A stretch of DNA of 64,000 nt from positions 8,250-72,249 of the forward strand of contig CAITHY010000046.1 in assembly GCA_903892315.1 (NCBI GenBank), given 5' to 3'. The position numbers and the translations under genes were made by a program. Position 1 is the stretch's first letter. Each line of letters starts with the position of its first letter. Source of the DNA: an uncultured beta proteobacterium. Lineage in GTDB: Bacteria; Pseudomonadota; Gammaproteobacteria; Burkholderiales; Burkholderiaceae. Positions 34,965-43,817 of the stretch are shown here, one piece after another. Under the pieces are notes generated by a model that did not search any database, was not told where the DNA came from, and worked only from the letters and a program-made list of their open reading frames with translations.

Positions 34965-35794
34965 TTCGATGGGCTTAGCAGTCTCAGAATTTTTTCAAGG
35001 CGCTGATGACTAAGTTCCGCCTTTCTACTGAGTTCATCAATCTGGCGTTGGTAGCGATTTGCTAGCGCTTCTAAAGTGAGACCATATTCTTTGCTAAAGG
35101 CAGTATCAAAAGCTTGCATCAGTTTTGGTTCTGCCGCTTTCTGGGCAATCACGGCATAGTCAGGGCTCACGCCAGAAAGAACGGCAAAAAGGCTGGTTGG
35201 ACCATGCTTTTCACGTAATGGGATAGATTCTTGTACGCCTAGAACTTTAGCTCTGGCAAATCCAAAGTACCCAGCCAGAAAGCTCAAGAGTGATGAGGGC
35301 AGTGGGCGCTGATGGGTCGGATCTAAATAAAAACTGGAAGTGCCAACTACCAAGTTCTCGGTATTGGGTGCCTCCAAAATTAACAAACCAGCAGGTTTGA
35401 GGACGCGCAAAGCCTCTTTGATCAGAGTTTGTAAATCGTCTAAAGATAAATGCTCTGCAATATGAAAGCCTGAAACAATACTTAGGCTGTCATTGGGTAG
35501 GGACTGAAGGTGGGCGATTGCATCACCCGTCTGCACATTCAGGCCGCGGCTTCTGCACGCAGAAAGCATGCCATCATCTTGATCAATTCCGCTGGCTGTA
35601 AATTGATTATCTTTAAGTAGTTCTAGCCATTCACCGCGACCACACCCTAAATCCAGGGCTACAGGGTTCTGAAGGACTTCTTGAACCTGCTTGATGAATG
35701 GTAGGTAAACCTCTAAACGAGACTTGATGAGCTCACGTGAGCCGCGATGCTGATCTTCAAATGCTTTGTAGAAGTTATTCTGATTTGAGCTCAT
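34943..35794 (-). CDS. class I SAM methyltransferase with C-terminal helical tail
   Basis: 283 residues. VALDLGCGRGEWLELLK is SAM motif I, and IVSGFHIAEHLSLDDLQTL and LKPAGLLILEAPNTEN follow as expected. The last ~50 residues (RYQRQIDELSRKAELSHQ) look like a short coiled coil. Methyltransferases of this type beside Wzm/Wzt can methylate the non-reducing end of an O-antigen and so set chain length, as WbdD does in E. coli O8/O9; no kinase domain is visible here, so the comparison is only partial. It lies 14 nt after the Wzt gene. Confidence 0.83.
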   Translation of the reverse strand: MSSNQNNFYKAFEDQHRGSRELIKSRLEVYLPFIKQVQEVLQNPVALDLGCGRGEWLELLKDNQFTASGIDQDDGMLSACRSRGLNVQTGDAIAHLQSLPNDSLSIVSGFHIAEHLSLDDLQTLIKEALRVLKPAGLLILEAPNTENLVVGTSSFYLDPTHQRPLPSSLLSFLAGYFGFARAKVLGVQESIPLREKHGPTSLFAVLSGVSPDYAVIAQKAAEPKLMQAFDTAFSKEYGLTLEALANRYQRQIDELSRKAELSHQRLEKILRLLSPSKWFQRIK

Positions 35795-35808
35795 GTTGGT
35801 TGCTTAAT

Positions 35809-37023
35809 TTACTTAATCTCTACAGTAGGGGGAAGCCATGCCACCCCTTCAAAATGTTCTTTGCTATTAATGACTGTAAATACCAGTGCATGGTCTCGCC
35901 ACTCATAGTTGCTTGCAATGTGATTGTCAGATGCATGCAGGGATAGTGCAAGTGAATAGGTTCCCGGACCAAAGTTGGCGGTAAATTGAAAATTAAATTC
36001 AATTTCAGTGCCAGCTTTGAGATCTTTAAGGGTTTTATTCAAATGGAAGGTATTGGTGCCGTATACCGGCAATCCCAAACGATCCTTAAACATATAGCCC
36101 AGAACTAGCTCATCAATAGGTTGATTGCAGCGCACCTTAGTTGATAGGGTAATTTCTTGGGCAACTTGGACGACTTCAATACGTTTACCTTCAGAATTCA
36201 GCAGCGCCACATCCAAGATGGTTGCTTCGCCACTTCCGGAAGTTGTTTTCACTTTTCCGGATTGGGTCACTTCTTGTCGAACGTTTTGGTTTTCGCGATC
36301 AGCAAGCAAGGCGTTGTAATAGTCCATCACCATTTCAGGTTGACCTTCGATGGCTACCTTACCTTGATTGAGCAAGATAGCGCGATCACAAATCGATTGG
36401 ATTGCCATCTTGTCATGAGACACGATTAACAAGGTGGTGCCAAGCTTGCGGAATTCTCGAATACGATCAAAGCACTTGTGGGTAAAGTAGGTATCGCCCA
36501 CCGATAGAGCCTCATCAACGATTAATACATCGGGGCGTTCAGCGGTCGCTACGCTAAAGGCCAAACGCATTTGCATGCCGCTGGAATAAAAGCGTACTGG
36601 TTGATCGATGTATTCACCAATTTCGGCAAACTCTTCGATGGCCGGCATCATGGCAGTAATTTGATCAACGCTGTAACCGAGCAACTGTCCAGCCATATAG
36701 GCGTTCTGCCTACCAGTGAAGTCTGGATGAAAGCCGATACCAAGTTCAAGTAGGGCAGCCACTTTGCCAGTCATTTCTACTGAACCAGTAGTTGGCTGAG
36801 AGGTGCCTGAAATCATTTTCAGTAGAGTGCTCTTACCGGCGCCATTAACGCCAATAATGCCTACGGCTTCACCGGGATTGACGGTGAAATTCAACTCTTG
36901 CAAAACCCAATTGAGGCTATGACGGTCTTTACTAAACGGAATAATCCATTCTGCTAAGCGAGACCACTTAGAGGGGTAGCGCTTATAGGCTTTGCCGAGG
37001 TTTTGAACAATGATCTGTGACAT
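35809..37023 (-). CDS. wzt: polysaccharide ABC transporter ATP-binding protein Wzt, with C-terminal glycan-binding domain
   Basis: 404 residues from the ATG at 37023. The frame is open to 37104, but that part overlaps wzm, and the MSQIIVQNLGKAYKRYPSKW start has the normal Wzt N-terminus. Walker A GVNGAGKST is at 58-66, signature SSGM at 147-150, Walker B DVLIVDEALSVGD at 165-177 and switch His at 203. Residues ~265-404 form the beta-sandwich found in Wzt proteins that recognise modified chain ends. Start and wzm stop share one base (TAATG). Confidence 0.93.
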   Translation of the reverse strand: MSQIIVQNLGKAYKRYPSKWSRLAEWIIPFSKDRHSLNWVLQELNFTVNPGEAVGIIGVNGAGKSTLLKMISGTSQPTTGSVEMTGKVAALLELGIGFHPDFTGRQNAYMAGQLLGYSVDQITAMMPAIEEFAEIGEYIDQPVRFYSSGMQMRLAFSVATAERPDVLIVDEALSVGDTYFTHKCFDRIREFRKLGTTLLIVSHDKMAIQSICDRAILLNQGKVAIEGQPEMVMDYYNALLADRENQNVRQEVTQSGKVKTTSGSGEATILDVALLNSEGKRIEVVQVAQEITLSTKVRCNQPIDELVLGYMFKDRLGLPVYGTNTFHLNKTLKDLKAGTEIEFNFQFTANFGPGTYSLALSLHASDNHIASNYEWRDHALVFTVINSKEHFEGVAWLPPTVEIK

Positions 37024-37874
37024 TAGAGAAGGTCCACCATTTCCCCGGAACGCTTTCTGAATAAGCGAAAGCCGTTGATATTCAGCAATACTGCCAAGAC
37101 ACAAATCAACCAGAGGCTAGACCAATCGGGCATCTGGTGGTTGATGAAAATACCTTGAAAAGCTACTAATAAATTAGTCAGTGGGTTAAAGGCTACCAAA
37201 AAGCGGATTTTCTCCGGCAGTACATTGACTGAATACACAATCGGTGTGAGCCAAAACCAAAACTGTAAGGCAACGCTATAAAAATAGCCAATATCCCTAA
37301 AAAAGACATTGAGCACACCTAGCGTCATACCGAGGCCAATAGCAAAGGTGATCAGAATCGCCAGCAGGGGAATCACCGCAAAGAAACAATAGCCAGGAAA
37401 GTTATCGGTCACCAATAGAAAAATGGTAAACAATGAAAAAATAATCAGGAAGTTCAGGCCTGCATTAAAAATCACAATGACCGGCAAACATAGGCGCGGA
37501 AAGTTGAGTTTTTTCAGAAGATTGGCGTTCTCCAGAAAAACAACTTGGGCGCGTGAGGTGAGCTCAGCAAACAGCGTCCAAACAATCACGCCAATACATA
37601 AATAGATGCTGTAAGAGTAAATTCCAGAACTACCTTCTCCAGCAGCACTGGGCAAGCGAGCGCCCATCACCTTAGAGAACACCAGTGTGTAAACCAAAAT
37701 TAATGCAAGAGGGTTAATGATGGGCCAAGCAAAGCCCAATAAAGAGTTTTTGTACTTCGTCTGAAATTCTCGCTTAGTGCTACCTAAGATAAAAGCGCGA
37801 TATTGCCAAAGAGAGGCAATGGAAGCTAGTAAGCCGGGCGATCGACCGTTAGAGAGGGATTTGTTATTTGACAT
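37023..37874 (-). CDS. wzm: polysaccharide ABC transporter permease Wzm
   Basis: 283 residues from the ATG at 37874 (MSNNKSLSNGR). The frame extends to 37934, but the extra residues overlap the glycosyltransferase gene. Six hydrophobic helices follow the conserved region FQTKYKNSLLGFAWPIINPL of ABC-2 type polysaccharide exporters. It forms the membrane channel with Wzt and moves an undecaprenyl-linked polysaccharide across the inner membrane. It starts 5 nt after the stop of the tandem glycosyltransferase. Confidence 0.93.
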   Translation of the reverse strand: MSNNKSLSNGRSPGLLASIASLWQYRAFILGSTKREFQTKYKNSLLGFAWPIINPLALILVYTLVFSKVMGARLPSAAGEGSSGIYSYSIYLCIGVIVWTLFAELTSRAQVVFLENANLLKKLNFPRLCLPVIVIFNAGLNFLIIFSLFTIFLLVTDNFPGYCFFAVIPLLAILITFAIGLGMTLGVLNVFFRDIGYFYSVALQFWFWLTPIVYSVNVLPEKIRFLVAFNPLTNLLVAFQGIFINHQMPDWSSLWLICVLAVLLNINGFRLFRKRSGEMVDLL

Positions 37875-37879
37875 TAGCC

Positions 37880-40438
37880 CTAGTTTAATAAGGTTTTCAG
37901 GACAGACTGGGCACTTTCTTTCCAGGTCAGCCAAGGCATTGCATTGGATTGAGGATGCCGGCCCTTGGCGTACAAATCAAGCCAAGCTTCAATTGCCTGG
38001 GTCATTTCCTCTGGCTTTGCTGCCTTGTAATAGAAAGCGTGCTCTCCAGCTACTTCCCTAAAGACCGGAATATCCCTAGCAATAATGGGCACATGTCTTC
38101 TGGCAGCCTCGATTAAAGGCAGTCCAAAGCCTTCACCATCGGAAGCGGCGATTAAGCAGGTGCTTGCTGAATAGATTTGATCTAGGTATTCATCGCTAAT
38201 GCTATCTAGCCAGAAAAGCCGTTTATTCAGCTCAGTATGATTTTCAATATGACTGACCAATTCATCAACCATCCAGCCTTTTTTGCCGATGATGACCAAA
38301 TTCACTTGAGCGCCTTTAGCCCATAACTTTTCAAAGGCGGGCAATGTTTGGCCATAACCTTTGCGAGGTTCCAGCGTGCCAATCATGACAAAGCTGGGTA
38401 GAGCACTGATTTTTGCAATCACCTCTTGGGAGTTGCTAGGTAAGCCAGTGGTGGGAACAGAGTTTTCAATATCCGCACCCAGGTGGAACCAGGCAACATC
38501 AAACTGCTTTGGTAAATCGGGAATATTGGTTTTAGCCCAATCGCGATAATCATCAGCTACTGCTTTAGAGATGCAAATAATTCCATCAAATTTACTGATC
38601 TCTAGTAGCCATTGACGGTGATTCAATTCAGCTGCGCTCGGGAATGCATTTGGGAAACGAATTGGCAAAAGGTCATACACCACGAAGTACACCTTAGTGC
38701 CGCTTAATTTAATGGCAGAGAGGTACTGCTTCTGTGCTTGAACGATATCAGCCTGCAAGTCGATGCCTAAGAAAATATCTCCCGGCTGAGTTTCAATCAC
38801 AGGATCTTCTTGATTGCTGGTATTGCTCTCACCCATGCTCCGCTTATCTTCAGCGCTTGCAAAGAATTTCTTTTTAAAGCGATTAGCATAACGGTAACCC
38901 AAACTGAGTTGATTAGCGTAGATGGGATGAACATCGTAACCGGCAGGGGGGTTGAGGAGCATCTCTGTTAATAGTGAGCGCACGACTCGTTGGATGCCTG
39001 TTTTGGCATCACGTTTCACCAATTCAGAAATATCAATAAAAATTTGCTTCTTGCGCGGCTCTGCTGGGAAGTTCTGTGCAAGACAGGCTGAAAATTGCAG
39101 TAGATCGGTATCTTTATATTGTTTGCCATCAAATGCAAGTTGGCTCAGGTCGTTAATTAAGCGCTGAAGAATGGCATCAGGCTCTTGTTTTCTGGGGTGA
39201 ATGCCATTTGCTTTCCGTTTGGCCAATAAGGTCTCAAATCCGGTAATGGCTTTTTGGGCACTCACATCCCAAGAAAACAATGGCGCCTGAATCTTCGCAT
39301 GCGCCTTCATGCGCTCAATTAATTCTGGCTTAGATAAAAACTCAAGTAACTTAGCGCTAATAGATTGCGTTGAAAGTGGATCAAACAAGGCCTCTTCTAG
39401 ATTCACTACTTCAGGCAAGCTGGAGGTGTTTGAAGAAATCACAGCGGCACCACATTTCATGGCCTCAAGGGCGGGTAAGCCAAATCCTTCGTGCCAAGAC
39501 GGGAATACAAACAATTTGCAGCTGTAATACAGCGTTTGTAGTTCATCGTCGCTGATGTACTCAGTAAAAATCACCTCATCAGGCGCCATCCCTGAGGCCT
39601 TAATCCCTTTAAGAAGGCTCAGATGCTCTGCGCGATCAATGCGTCCAGCCAAAACTAATTGATGTTGCGAACGCAGTGCTGCTGGAATTTGGGCATAAGC
39701 CTCAAGCAGGCGCGTGAGATTCTTACGAGGATCGGCGCCGCCAGTATAGAGAACAAAGGGGCGGGTAATGCCAAACTTTTCATTGAGCGCTACAGGATCA
39801 GTAGCCGGTGCGGCGTCACTAAAAAATGGCTCAGCAGCAGAAGAAATATTAATAATTTGTTCAGAGGAAAAATCTAAGTGCTCCAACCCTTCTGATCTGG
39901 AGAACTCAGAAATGCTCAGTAGTAGTGCTGCCCGTTTGAGGTACTCCAGCTTACGCATATAGTAAGTAGCGTAAAAGCGATCAACTTCTAAATATTCTTT
40001 AGGATTTAAAAAAGGAATCAGATCGTAAAAAGAAATACTCACCGGAGTGTCATGATCAAATCTACTAACGCTCGTAACGGTGTTGTCGCCAAAGCCTTCA
40101 AATAGGCTGCTGATATGCACAATATCAGGCTGTAGGCTAGCAATAAAGGCTTCTCGTACTAGCTCTGCGCCTTCTCGACGTAAGTCAGTTCCTGCTTGGC
40201 ACTCCATGACTGGACCCGGCGCATACCAGATGCGGATATTTTCTGGAGGCAATAAGTCGGCAAACTGACTTTTGATAAATTGTGTTGCATCGGGGAATAA
40301 GCCATTTAAAACTAGGATGACTTCATGTTCGCCGCGATTACGAATGATGGCTTGTGCCAAAGAGGTGGAGTAGCGACCAATTCCTCTAAAGCGGCTATTA
40401 CTTTGCGCCCCCTGTAAGTCGATAACAATCCGCATCAA
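37880..40438 (-). CDS. tandem GT4 glycosyltransferase (two GT-B domains, WbdA-like layout)
   Basis: 852 residues, two GT4 domains. Domain one (about 1-400) opens IVIDLQGAQSNSRFRGIGRYS and ends with FPSWHEGFGLPALEAMKCG. Domain two (about 455-852) opens FIDISELVKRDAKTGIQRVVR and has ASDGEGFGLPLIEAARR. Both carry the glutamate pair of retaining GT4 enzymes. Such double-domain proteins polymerise O-antigen, e.g. mannans by WbdA, in ABC-exporter systems, which fits the adjacent wzm and wzt. Its ATG overlaps the stop of the 101-residue gene by 4 bp. Confidence 0.88.
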   Translation of the reverse strand: MMRIVIDLQGAQSNSRFRGIGRYSTSLAQAIIRNRGEHEVILVLNGLFPDATQFIKSQFADLLPPENIRIWYAPGPVMECQAGTDLRREGAELVREAFIASLQPDIVHISSLFEGFGDNTVTSVSRFDHDTPVSISFYDLIPFLNPKEYLEVDRFYATYYMRKLEYLKRAALLLSISEFSRSEGLEHLDFSSEQIINISSAAEPFFSDAAPATDPVALNEKFGITRPFVLYTGGADPRKNLTRLLEAYAQIPAALRSQHQLVLAGRIDRAEHLSLLKGIKASGMAPDEVIFTEYISDDELQTLYYSCKLFVFPSWHEGFGLPALEAMKCGAAVISSNTSSLPEVVNLEEALFDPLSTQSISAKLLEFLSKPELIERMKAHAKIQAPLFSWDVSAQKAITGFETLLAKRKANGIHPRKQEPDAILQRLINDLSQLAFDGKQYKDTDLLQFSACLAQNFPAEPRKKQIFIDISELVKRDAKTGIQRVVRSLLTEMLLNPPAGYDVHPIYANQLSLGYRYANRFKKKFFASAEDKRSMGESNTSNQEDPVIETQPGDIFLGIDLQADIVQAQKQYLSAIKLSGTKVYFVVYDLLPIRFPNAFPSAAELNHRQWLLEISKFDGIICISKAVADDYRDWAKTNIPDLPKQFDVAWFHLGADIENSVPTTGLPSNSQEVIAKISALPSFVMIGTLEPRKGYGQTLPAFEKLWAKGAQVNLVIIGKKGWMVDELVSHIENHTELNKRLFWLDSISDEYLDQIYSASTCLIAASDGEGFGLPLIEAARRHVPIIARDIPVFREVAGEHAFYYKAAKPEEMTQAIEAWLDLYAKGRHPQSNAMPWLTWKESAQSVLKTLLN

Positions 40439-40740
40439 GCAGCCTTTGATTTAGATGGGGATGCAGAAGATGATTTAAGTTGGCCATAAATCAATTGCGC
40501 ACGTTTTGAAAGTTGTTCTTCGGAAATATCCAAAACAACTACCGGTCCGACCATGAGTGGTGAAAACTGATTGGTAGATGCCTGTTGTAAGCGACTGGCA
40601 TAAAACTTTTTCAAAAAGTTATACATGCCATATTTGCAGATGAAGAAATACACCTGACGTCGCAAAGCGGGATTTTTGTCTAAAAAAGCCAAACCCTGTT
40701 TTAGCGAGCTGAGGATATGGCGTTTTAGGGCTTTTTTCAT
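40435..40740 (-). CDS. small hypothetical protein, first gene of the wzm/wzt operon
   Basis: 101 residues from the ATG at 40740; a TTG at 40752 would add four. The protein is basic and partly helical (MKKALKRHILSSLKQGLAFL, then RRQVYFFICKYGMYNFLKKF), with the strand MVGPVVVLDISEEQL and a Ser/Lys-rich tail. I do not recognise a family. The 4-bp overlap with the tandem glycosyltransferase suggests coupled translation and perhaps a helper role for it, or a split-off N-terminal segment. Confidence 0.6.
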   Translation of the reverse strand: MKKALKRHILSSLKQGLAFLDKNPALRRQVYFFICKYGMYNFLKKFYASRLQQASTNQFSPLMVGPVVVLDISEEQLSKRAQLIYGQLKSSSASPSKSKAA

Positions 40741-40874
40741 GGGTTGGGGCAAATTCTAGCTTCAGGATTTGCTAGAAATACTTTTTGTAATAGATCTGAT
40801 AACAATTGGTCAGTAAGGACCTAATTATATGGGGTTTATGGGCTCAATTGATGTAAAAGCCGGACCCCAAAATG

Positions 40875-40891
40875 GGGGTGAACACCACCCC
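40875..40891 (-). terminator. possible hairpin after the ChaA-like gene
   Basis: GGGGTG (40875-40880) and CACCCC (40886-40891) form a perfect 6-bp stem with a 5-nt loop, 65 nt downstream of the antiporter stop. On the minus strand the stem is followed by CATTTTGGGG, a poor U tract. It might be a weak terminator or chance. The rest of the 215-nt gap (40741-40955) shows nothing else clear, although it must hold the promoter for the wzm/wzt operon. Confidence 0.3.
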
Positions 40892-40955
40892 AAAAGCTCG
40901 GGGAATACTCAAAAATAGCTGCTTACTGACCTTTTCTCTGCCTGTGACCCATGAC

Positions 40956-41975
40956 TTAGGGGACCAAGCTCAAAAAGAGGTACTCAAAGAAGATAAAGAG
41001 GTGGAGAACACCCTGCAGCAGAGTGGTTCTGCCAATGGCAAGCGTAAGGCCTCCAATGAACAGTGACAGGTACAGAAGCACAATATTGAGTGAGCTAATC
41101 CCAAGACTCAAGTCCAGATGAAAGAAGATTGCAATAGCAGCTACCGTGGGGATAGTTAAACCAATACTGGCAAGCGCTGAGCCAAGTGCTAAATTCAAAC
41201 TGCTTTGTAAGCGATTGGCACGGGCTGCGCGCACGGCGGCAAAGCCTTCGGGCAAAAGAACCAAAAGAGCAATTGCAATACCCACAATCGTTTTAGGCGC
41301 ACCCATGGCTTTAACCCCAGCTTCAATGGCGGGACTTAAGGCTTCAGCAAGACCAACTACGGCAACCAGTGAAACTAGTAAGAGTGCGCAGCTAATAAGG
41401 GTTTTAAGGTTGCTGGGTTTATCAGCATGGGCATCGCTATTGGTTTTGTCGGCCTCAGATTGGGGTAGGTAGTAATCGCGATGAGTCACTGTTTGAAAGA
41501 ATAAGAAGGCAATATAGAGCGCGAAAGAGGCAATACCCGCAAAGGCGAGTTGGCTTTTAGTGAAGTCGGGTCCTGGGGTGCTGACAGTCACGATCGGCAT
41601 GACCAGAATAAAAGTAGCCAAGGCAGCAAGTACACCTAGCGCAGAGTTCGTGCCTTCATTGCGGAAAGCCATCTCATGGTGTTTGAGGCCGCCAATAAAG
41701 ATGCACATACCAATGACCCCATTAATCACAATCATGACGGTTGCAAAAACAGCATCTCTGGCAATGAACTCAGAACCCTCATGGCCTGTGAGCATCATGG
41801 AGATAATGAGCGAGACTTCAATAATGGTGACACTAATGGAGAGTACTAAAGTGCCAAAGGGTTCCCCAGTCTTATGAGCTACCACCTCTGCATGATGGAC
41901 GGCAGAAAGGACCGCCCCGATTAAAGTGACGCTCATGAAAATGATGAACCAAGTTTGACTTAATAGATTTGCCAT
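40956..41975 (-). CDS. chaA: calcium/cation:proton antiporter (ChaA/CAX family)
   Basis: 339 residues, about 10-11 membrane helices in two homologous halves. VLSISVTIIEVSLIISMMLTG and the second-half LLVLLPEGFAAVRAARANRL carry the acidic residues that define the CAX/ChaA repeat (E in both). A helical break with short polar linker (DKTNSDAHADKPSN) separates the halves. It exports Ca2+ or Na+/K+ in exchange for protons at the inner membrane. It stands alone, divergent from cbiX. The ion preference is not readable. Confidence 0.88.
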   Translation of the reverse strand: MANLLSQTWFIIFMSVTLIGAVLSAVHHAEVVAHKTGEPFGTLVLSISVTIIEVSLIISMMLTGHEGSEFIARDAVFATVMIVINGVIGMCIFIGGLKHHEMAFRNEGTNSALGVLAALATFILVMPIVTVSTPGPDFTKSQLAFAGIASFALYIAFLFFQTVTHRDYYLPQSEADKTNSDAHADKPSNLKTLISCALLLVSLVAVVGLAEALSPAIEAGVKAMGAPKTIVGIAIALLVLLPEGFAAVRAARANRLQSSLNLALGSALASIGLTIPTVAAIAIFFHLDLSLGISSLNIVLLYLSLFIGGLTLAIGRTTLLQGVLHLFIFFEYLFLSLVP

Positions 41976-42061
41976 ATCGTGATTATCTGCCGCTCATTAA
42001 TGGATGAATAAGAGTAAGCTTATAGCAGTTTAGGAAAAATACAAAAGCAAAGACACAGTCT

Positions 42062-42424
42062 ATGAAAGCAATGATTCTTTTCGGCCACGGCGCCCGCGAT
42101 AGTCGGTGGCGCGAGCCTTTTGATCGACTCGCCACTATGTGGCGTGCTCAGCATCCAAACATAGCAGTGGAATTGGCCTTTTTAGAAATGATGCAGCCCT
42201 CTTTAGAGGAGGCTGTTGGGGCGTTGGCCCAAAAGGGTATCCAAGAAATTGTGATCGTTCCGGTGTTCTTTGGTCAAGGTGGTCACCTCAGAAATGATTT
42301 CCCGGTGTTATTGCAAGACTGTCAGAAGCGCTATCCAGCGCTGAAATTAAGCGCGACGTCTGCTGTAGGGGAGAGTCCTGCTGTCTTGCAGGCCATCATT
42401 GATTTCGGAGTCGCTGCTCTGTAG
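42062..42424 (+). CDS. cbiX: sirohydrochlorin chelatase-type CbiX/SirB small protein
   Basis: 120 residues. MILFGHGARDSRWREPFDRL holds the conserved metal-binding His of the CbiX/SirB family at residue 9, and VVPVFFGQGGHLRNDFP carries a second His-containing motif. The length equals the short single-domain CbiX forms. In this context it most likely inserts iron (or cobalt) into sirohydrochlorin, completing siroheme for the sulfite reductase encoded on the other strand. The last 78 bp overlap the 3' end of cobA in antisense. Confidence 0.88.
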   Translation: MKAMILFGHGARDSRWREPFDRLATMWRAQHPNIAVELAFLEMMQPSLEEAVGALAQKGIQEIVIVPVFFGQGGHLRNDFPVLLQDCQKRYPALKLSATSAVGESPAVLQAIIDFGVAAL

Positions 42425-43201
42425 TTCCGGAAGGCTTGCTTGAAATGTTTTTGGTTCGAGCGCTTGGCCAATCACAATGAGCGCAGGTGAGCTACTGTCA
42501 AACCAAGTATCGGCTTTGCCTGCTGCTAATTCCGCTAGCGTGCCAATCCACTGACGTTCACGTGAGGTGCTTACTGCTTCCAAAATTTGTACTGGAGTAT
42601 TGGCGCCATGATGAGCGTTGTGCTCAATCAATTGCAAAGCAATTCTTGAGGCATCTTTGCGGCCCATGTAATAAACCAAGGTATCGGCGTGAGGATTGGA
42701 CATGGGTTGACCGGTAACTAGATTCTCGGAGCCCTGTGCAAGGGTAATAAAGGCCACACTCCGCGAGACGCCTCGCAGAGTCAAGGATTGCTGAATGCTT
42801 GCTGCGCCCGCTAGAGCAGCGGTAATTCCCGGAACAACTTCGACGGTGATACCTGCTAACTTCAGTGCTTGCAATTCTTCATCGGCACGTCCGAACAGCA
42901 TAGGATCACCGCCCTTAAGGCGCACAACAGTGTGGTATTTCTGAGCGGCATCGACTAAACGCTTATTAATGAACTCTTGAGCCGAAGAAAGCTTGCCGCA
43001 ACGTTTACCCACTGGAACCAATATAGCGGTAGGACAAAGAGCGAGCATCTCTGGCTCAACCAGGGCATCATGAAACACAATATCGGCCCGTGCGAGCAGC
43101 TTGGCGCCACGCACGGTAATCAGGTCAGCAGCGCCAGGACCCGCGCCGACTAAATACACCTTCCCTGTCTTAGGGTTTGTGGAAATTAGTGGCGCTGTCA
43201 T
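42347..43201 (-). CDS. cobA: uroporphyrinogen-III C-methyltransferase (SUMT)
   Basis: 284 residues. VYLVGAGPGAADLITVRGAKL at the N-terminus, VVRLKGGDPMLFGRADEEL and VEVVPGITAALAGAA are the ordered SUMT motifs, and YMGRKDA follows. It methylates uroporphyrinogen III twice with SAM to give precorrin-2, the branch point to siroheme. It is a stand-alone methylase, without the CysG dehydrogenase/chelatase part. It lies 34 nt after the DUF934 gene in the sulfite-reduction operon. The last ~25 residues (after TFQASLPEL) are likely disordered and overlap cbiX. Confidence 0.93.
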   Translation of the reverse strand: MTAPLISTNPKTGKVYLVGAGPGAADLITVRGAKLLARADIVFHDALVEPEMLALCPTAILVPVGKRCGKLSSAQEFINKRLVDAAQKYHTVVRLKGGDPMLFGRADEELQALKLAGITVEVVPGITAALAGAASIQQSLTLRGVSRSVAFITLAQGSENLVTGQPMSNPHADTLVYYMGRKDASRIALQLIEHNAHHGANTPVQILEAVSTSRERQWIGTLAELAAGKADTWFDSSSPALIVIGQALEPKTFQASLPELQSSDSEINDGLQDSRTLPYSRRRA

Positions 43202-43235
43202 GATCTATATTGATATCTCGGTTGGGGGCGGTCAC

Positions 43236-43817
43236 TTAAAGACTCAATGAAGCCCGTTTATCACGCCAACTGTTTTGAGTGGTGACGCTAAATAAGTCAA
43301 ATTGCTTCAAAGCCACATCCGTATTTTGATCAGGGCGCAGTGCGAAGCTATCAAAGCCAACGCGCGCACCTTGTAAGAGCTGATCAATCAATACATCCCC
43401 AATGGCACGGATTTCACCAGTCCACTGAAAGCGATCACGTAACAGGGCGGCAGTACTAAAGCTTCGACCATCTCTAAAGATGGGGAAGTGGGCGGCCACT
43501 AAAGACCAGATTACTTTTCCTTGCTCAATGATTTCTGCATGCTTCAAAATATCCTCGTCCGCAGCAAACCAAACGCCGATTTGACCATTGCTAGCAAGTT
43601 TTGCTACATCCGCTTCTTTATGGTGAGTGATCCACCAGCTAAATGGCACGAGCACATTCTTTTTGCCATGCGCTAAATCAGGCAGGCCACCTTCATCTTG
43701 GCTGCCGCTCCAAATCAGCCACTCATTGGGAGTTAAGCTGGGTTTTTGTCCCCTAGGAAAGTGCAGGATATGCTCATGAGCAGCAATCGTGTTTGGACTG
43801 ACATTCACTTGACTCAT
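43236..43817 (-). CDS. DUF934 protein, sulfite-reduction accessory
   Basis: 193 residues, no membrane segment. The central part (VLVPFSWWITH, IGVWFAADEDI, FPIFRDGRSFSTAALLRDR) matches the DUF934 family, which is nearly always next to CysI-type sulfite reductases in proteobacteria. It has been suggested to assist reduction, perhaps in electron delivery; there is no biochemical proof I can cite. Overlaps cysI by 4 bp (ATGA), so tightly coupled. Confidence 0.85.
   Translation of the reverse strand: MSQVNVSPNTIAAHEHILHFPRGQKPSLTPNEWLIWSGSQDEGGLPDLAHGKKNVLVPFSWWITHHKEADVAKLASNGQIGVWFAADEDILKHAEIIEQGKVIWSLVAAHFPIFRDGRSFSTAALLRDRFQWTGEIRAIGDVLIDQLLQGARVGFDSFALRPDQNTDVALKQFDLFSVTTQNSWRDKRASLSL

Noticed and set aside
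37024..37104. N-terminal extension of Wzt by 27 residues
   Set aside because: The extension overlaps the wzm C-terminus; the ATG at 37023 gives the normal family start and a TAATG junction.
37875..37934. N-terminal extension of Wzm by 20 residues
   Set aside because: It overlaps the 3' end of the tandem glycosyltransferase, and MSNNKSLSNG is a more natural start.
41146..41877. Two plus-strand frames over 100 codons inside the antiporter gene
   Set aside because: Mirror frames of hydrophobic coding sequence; the minus-strand product has clear CAX/ChaA repeats.
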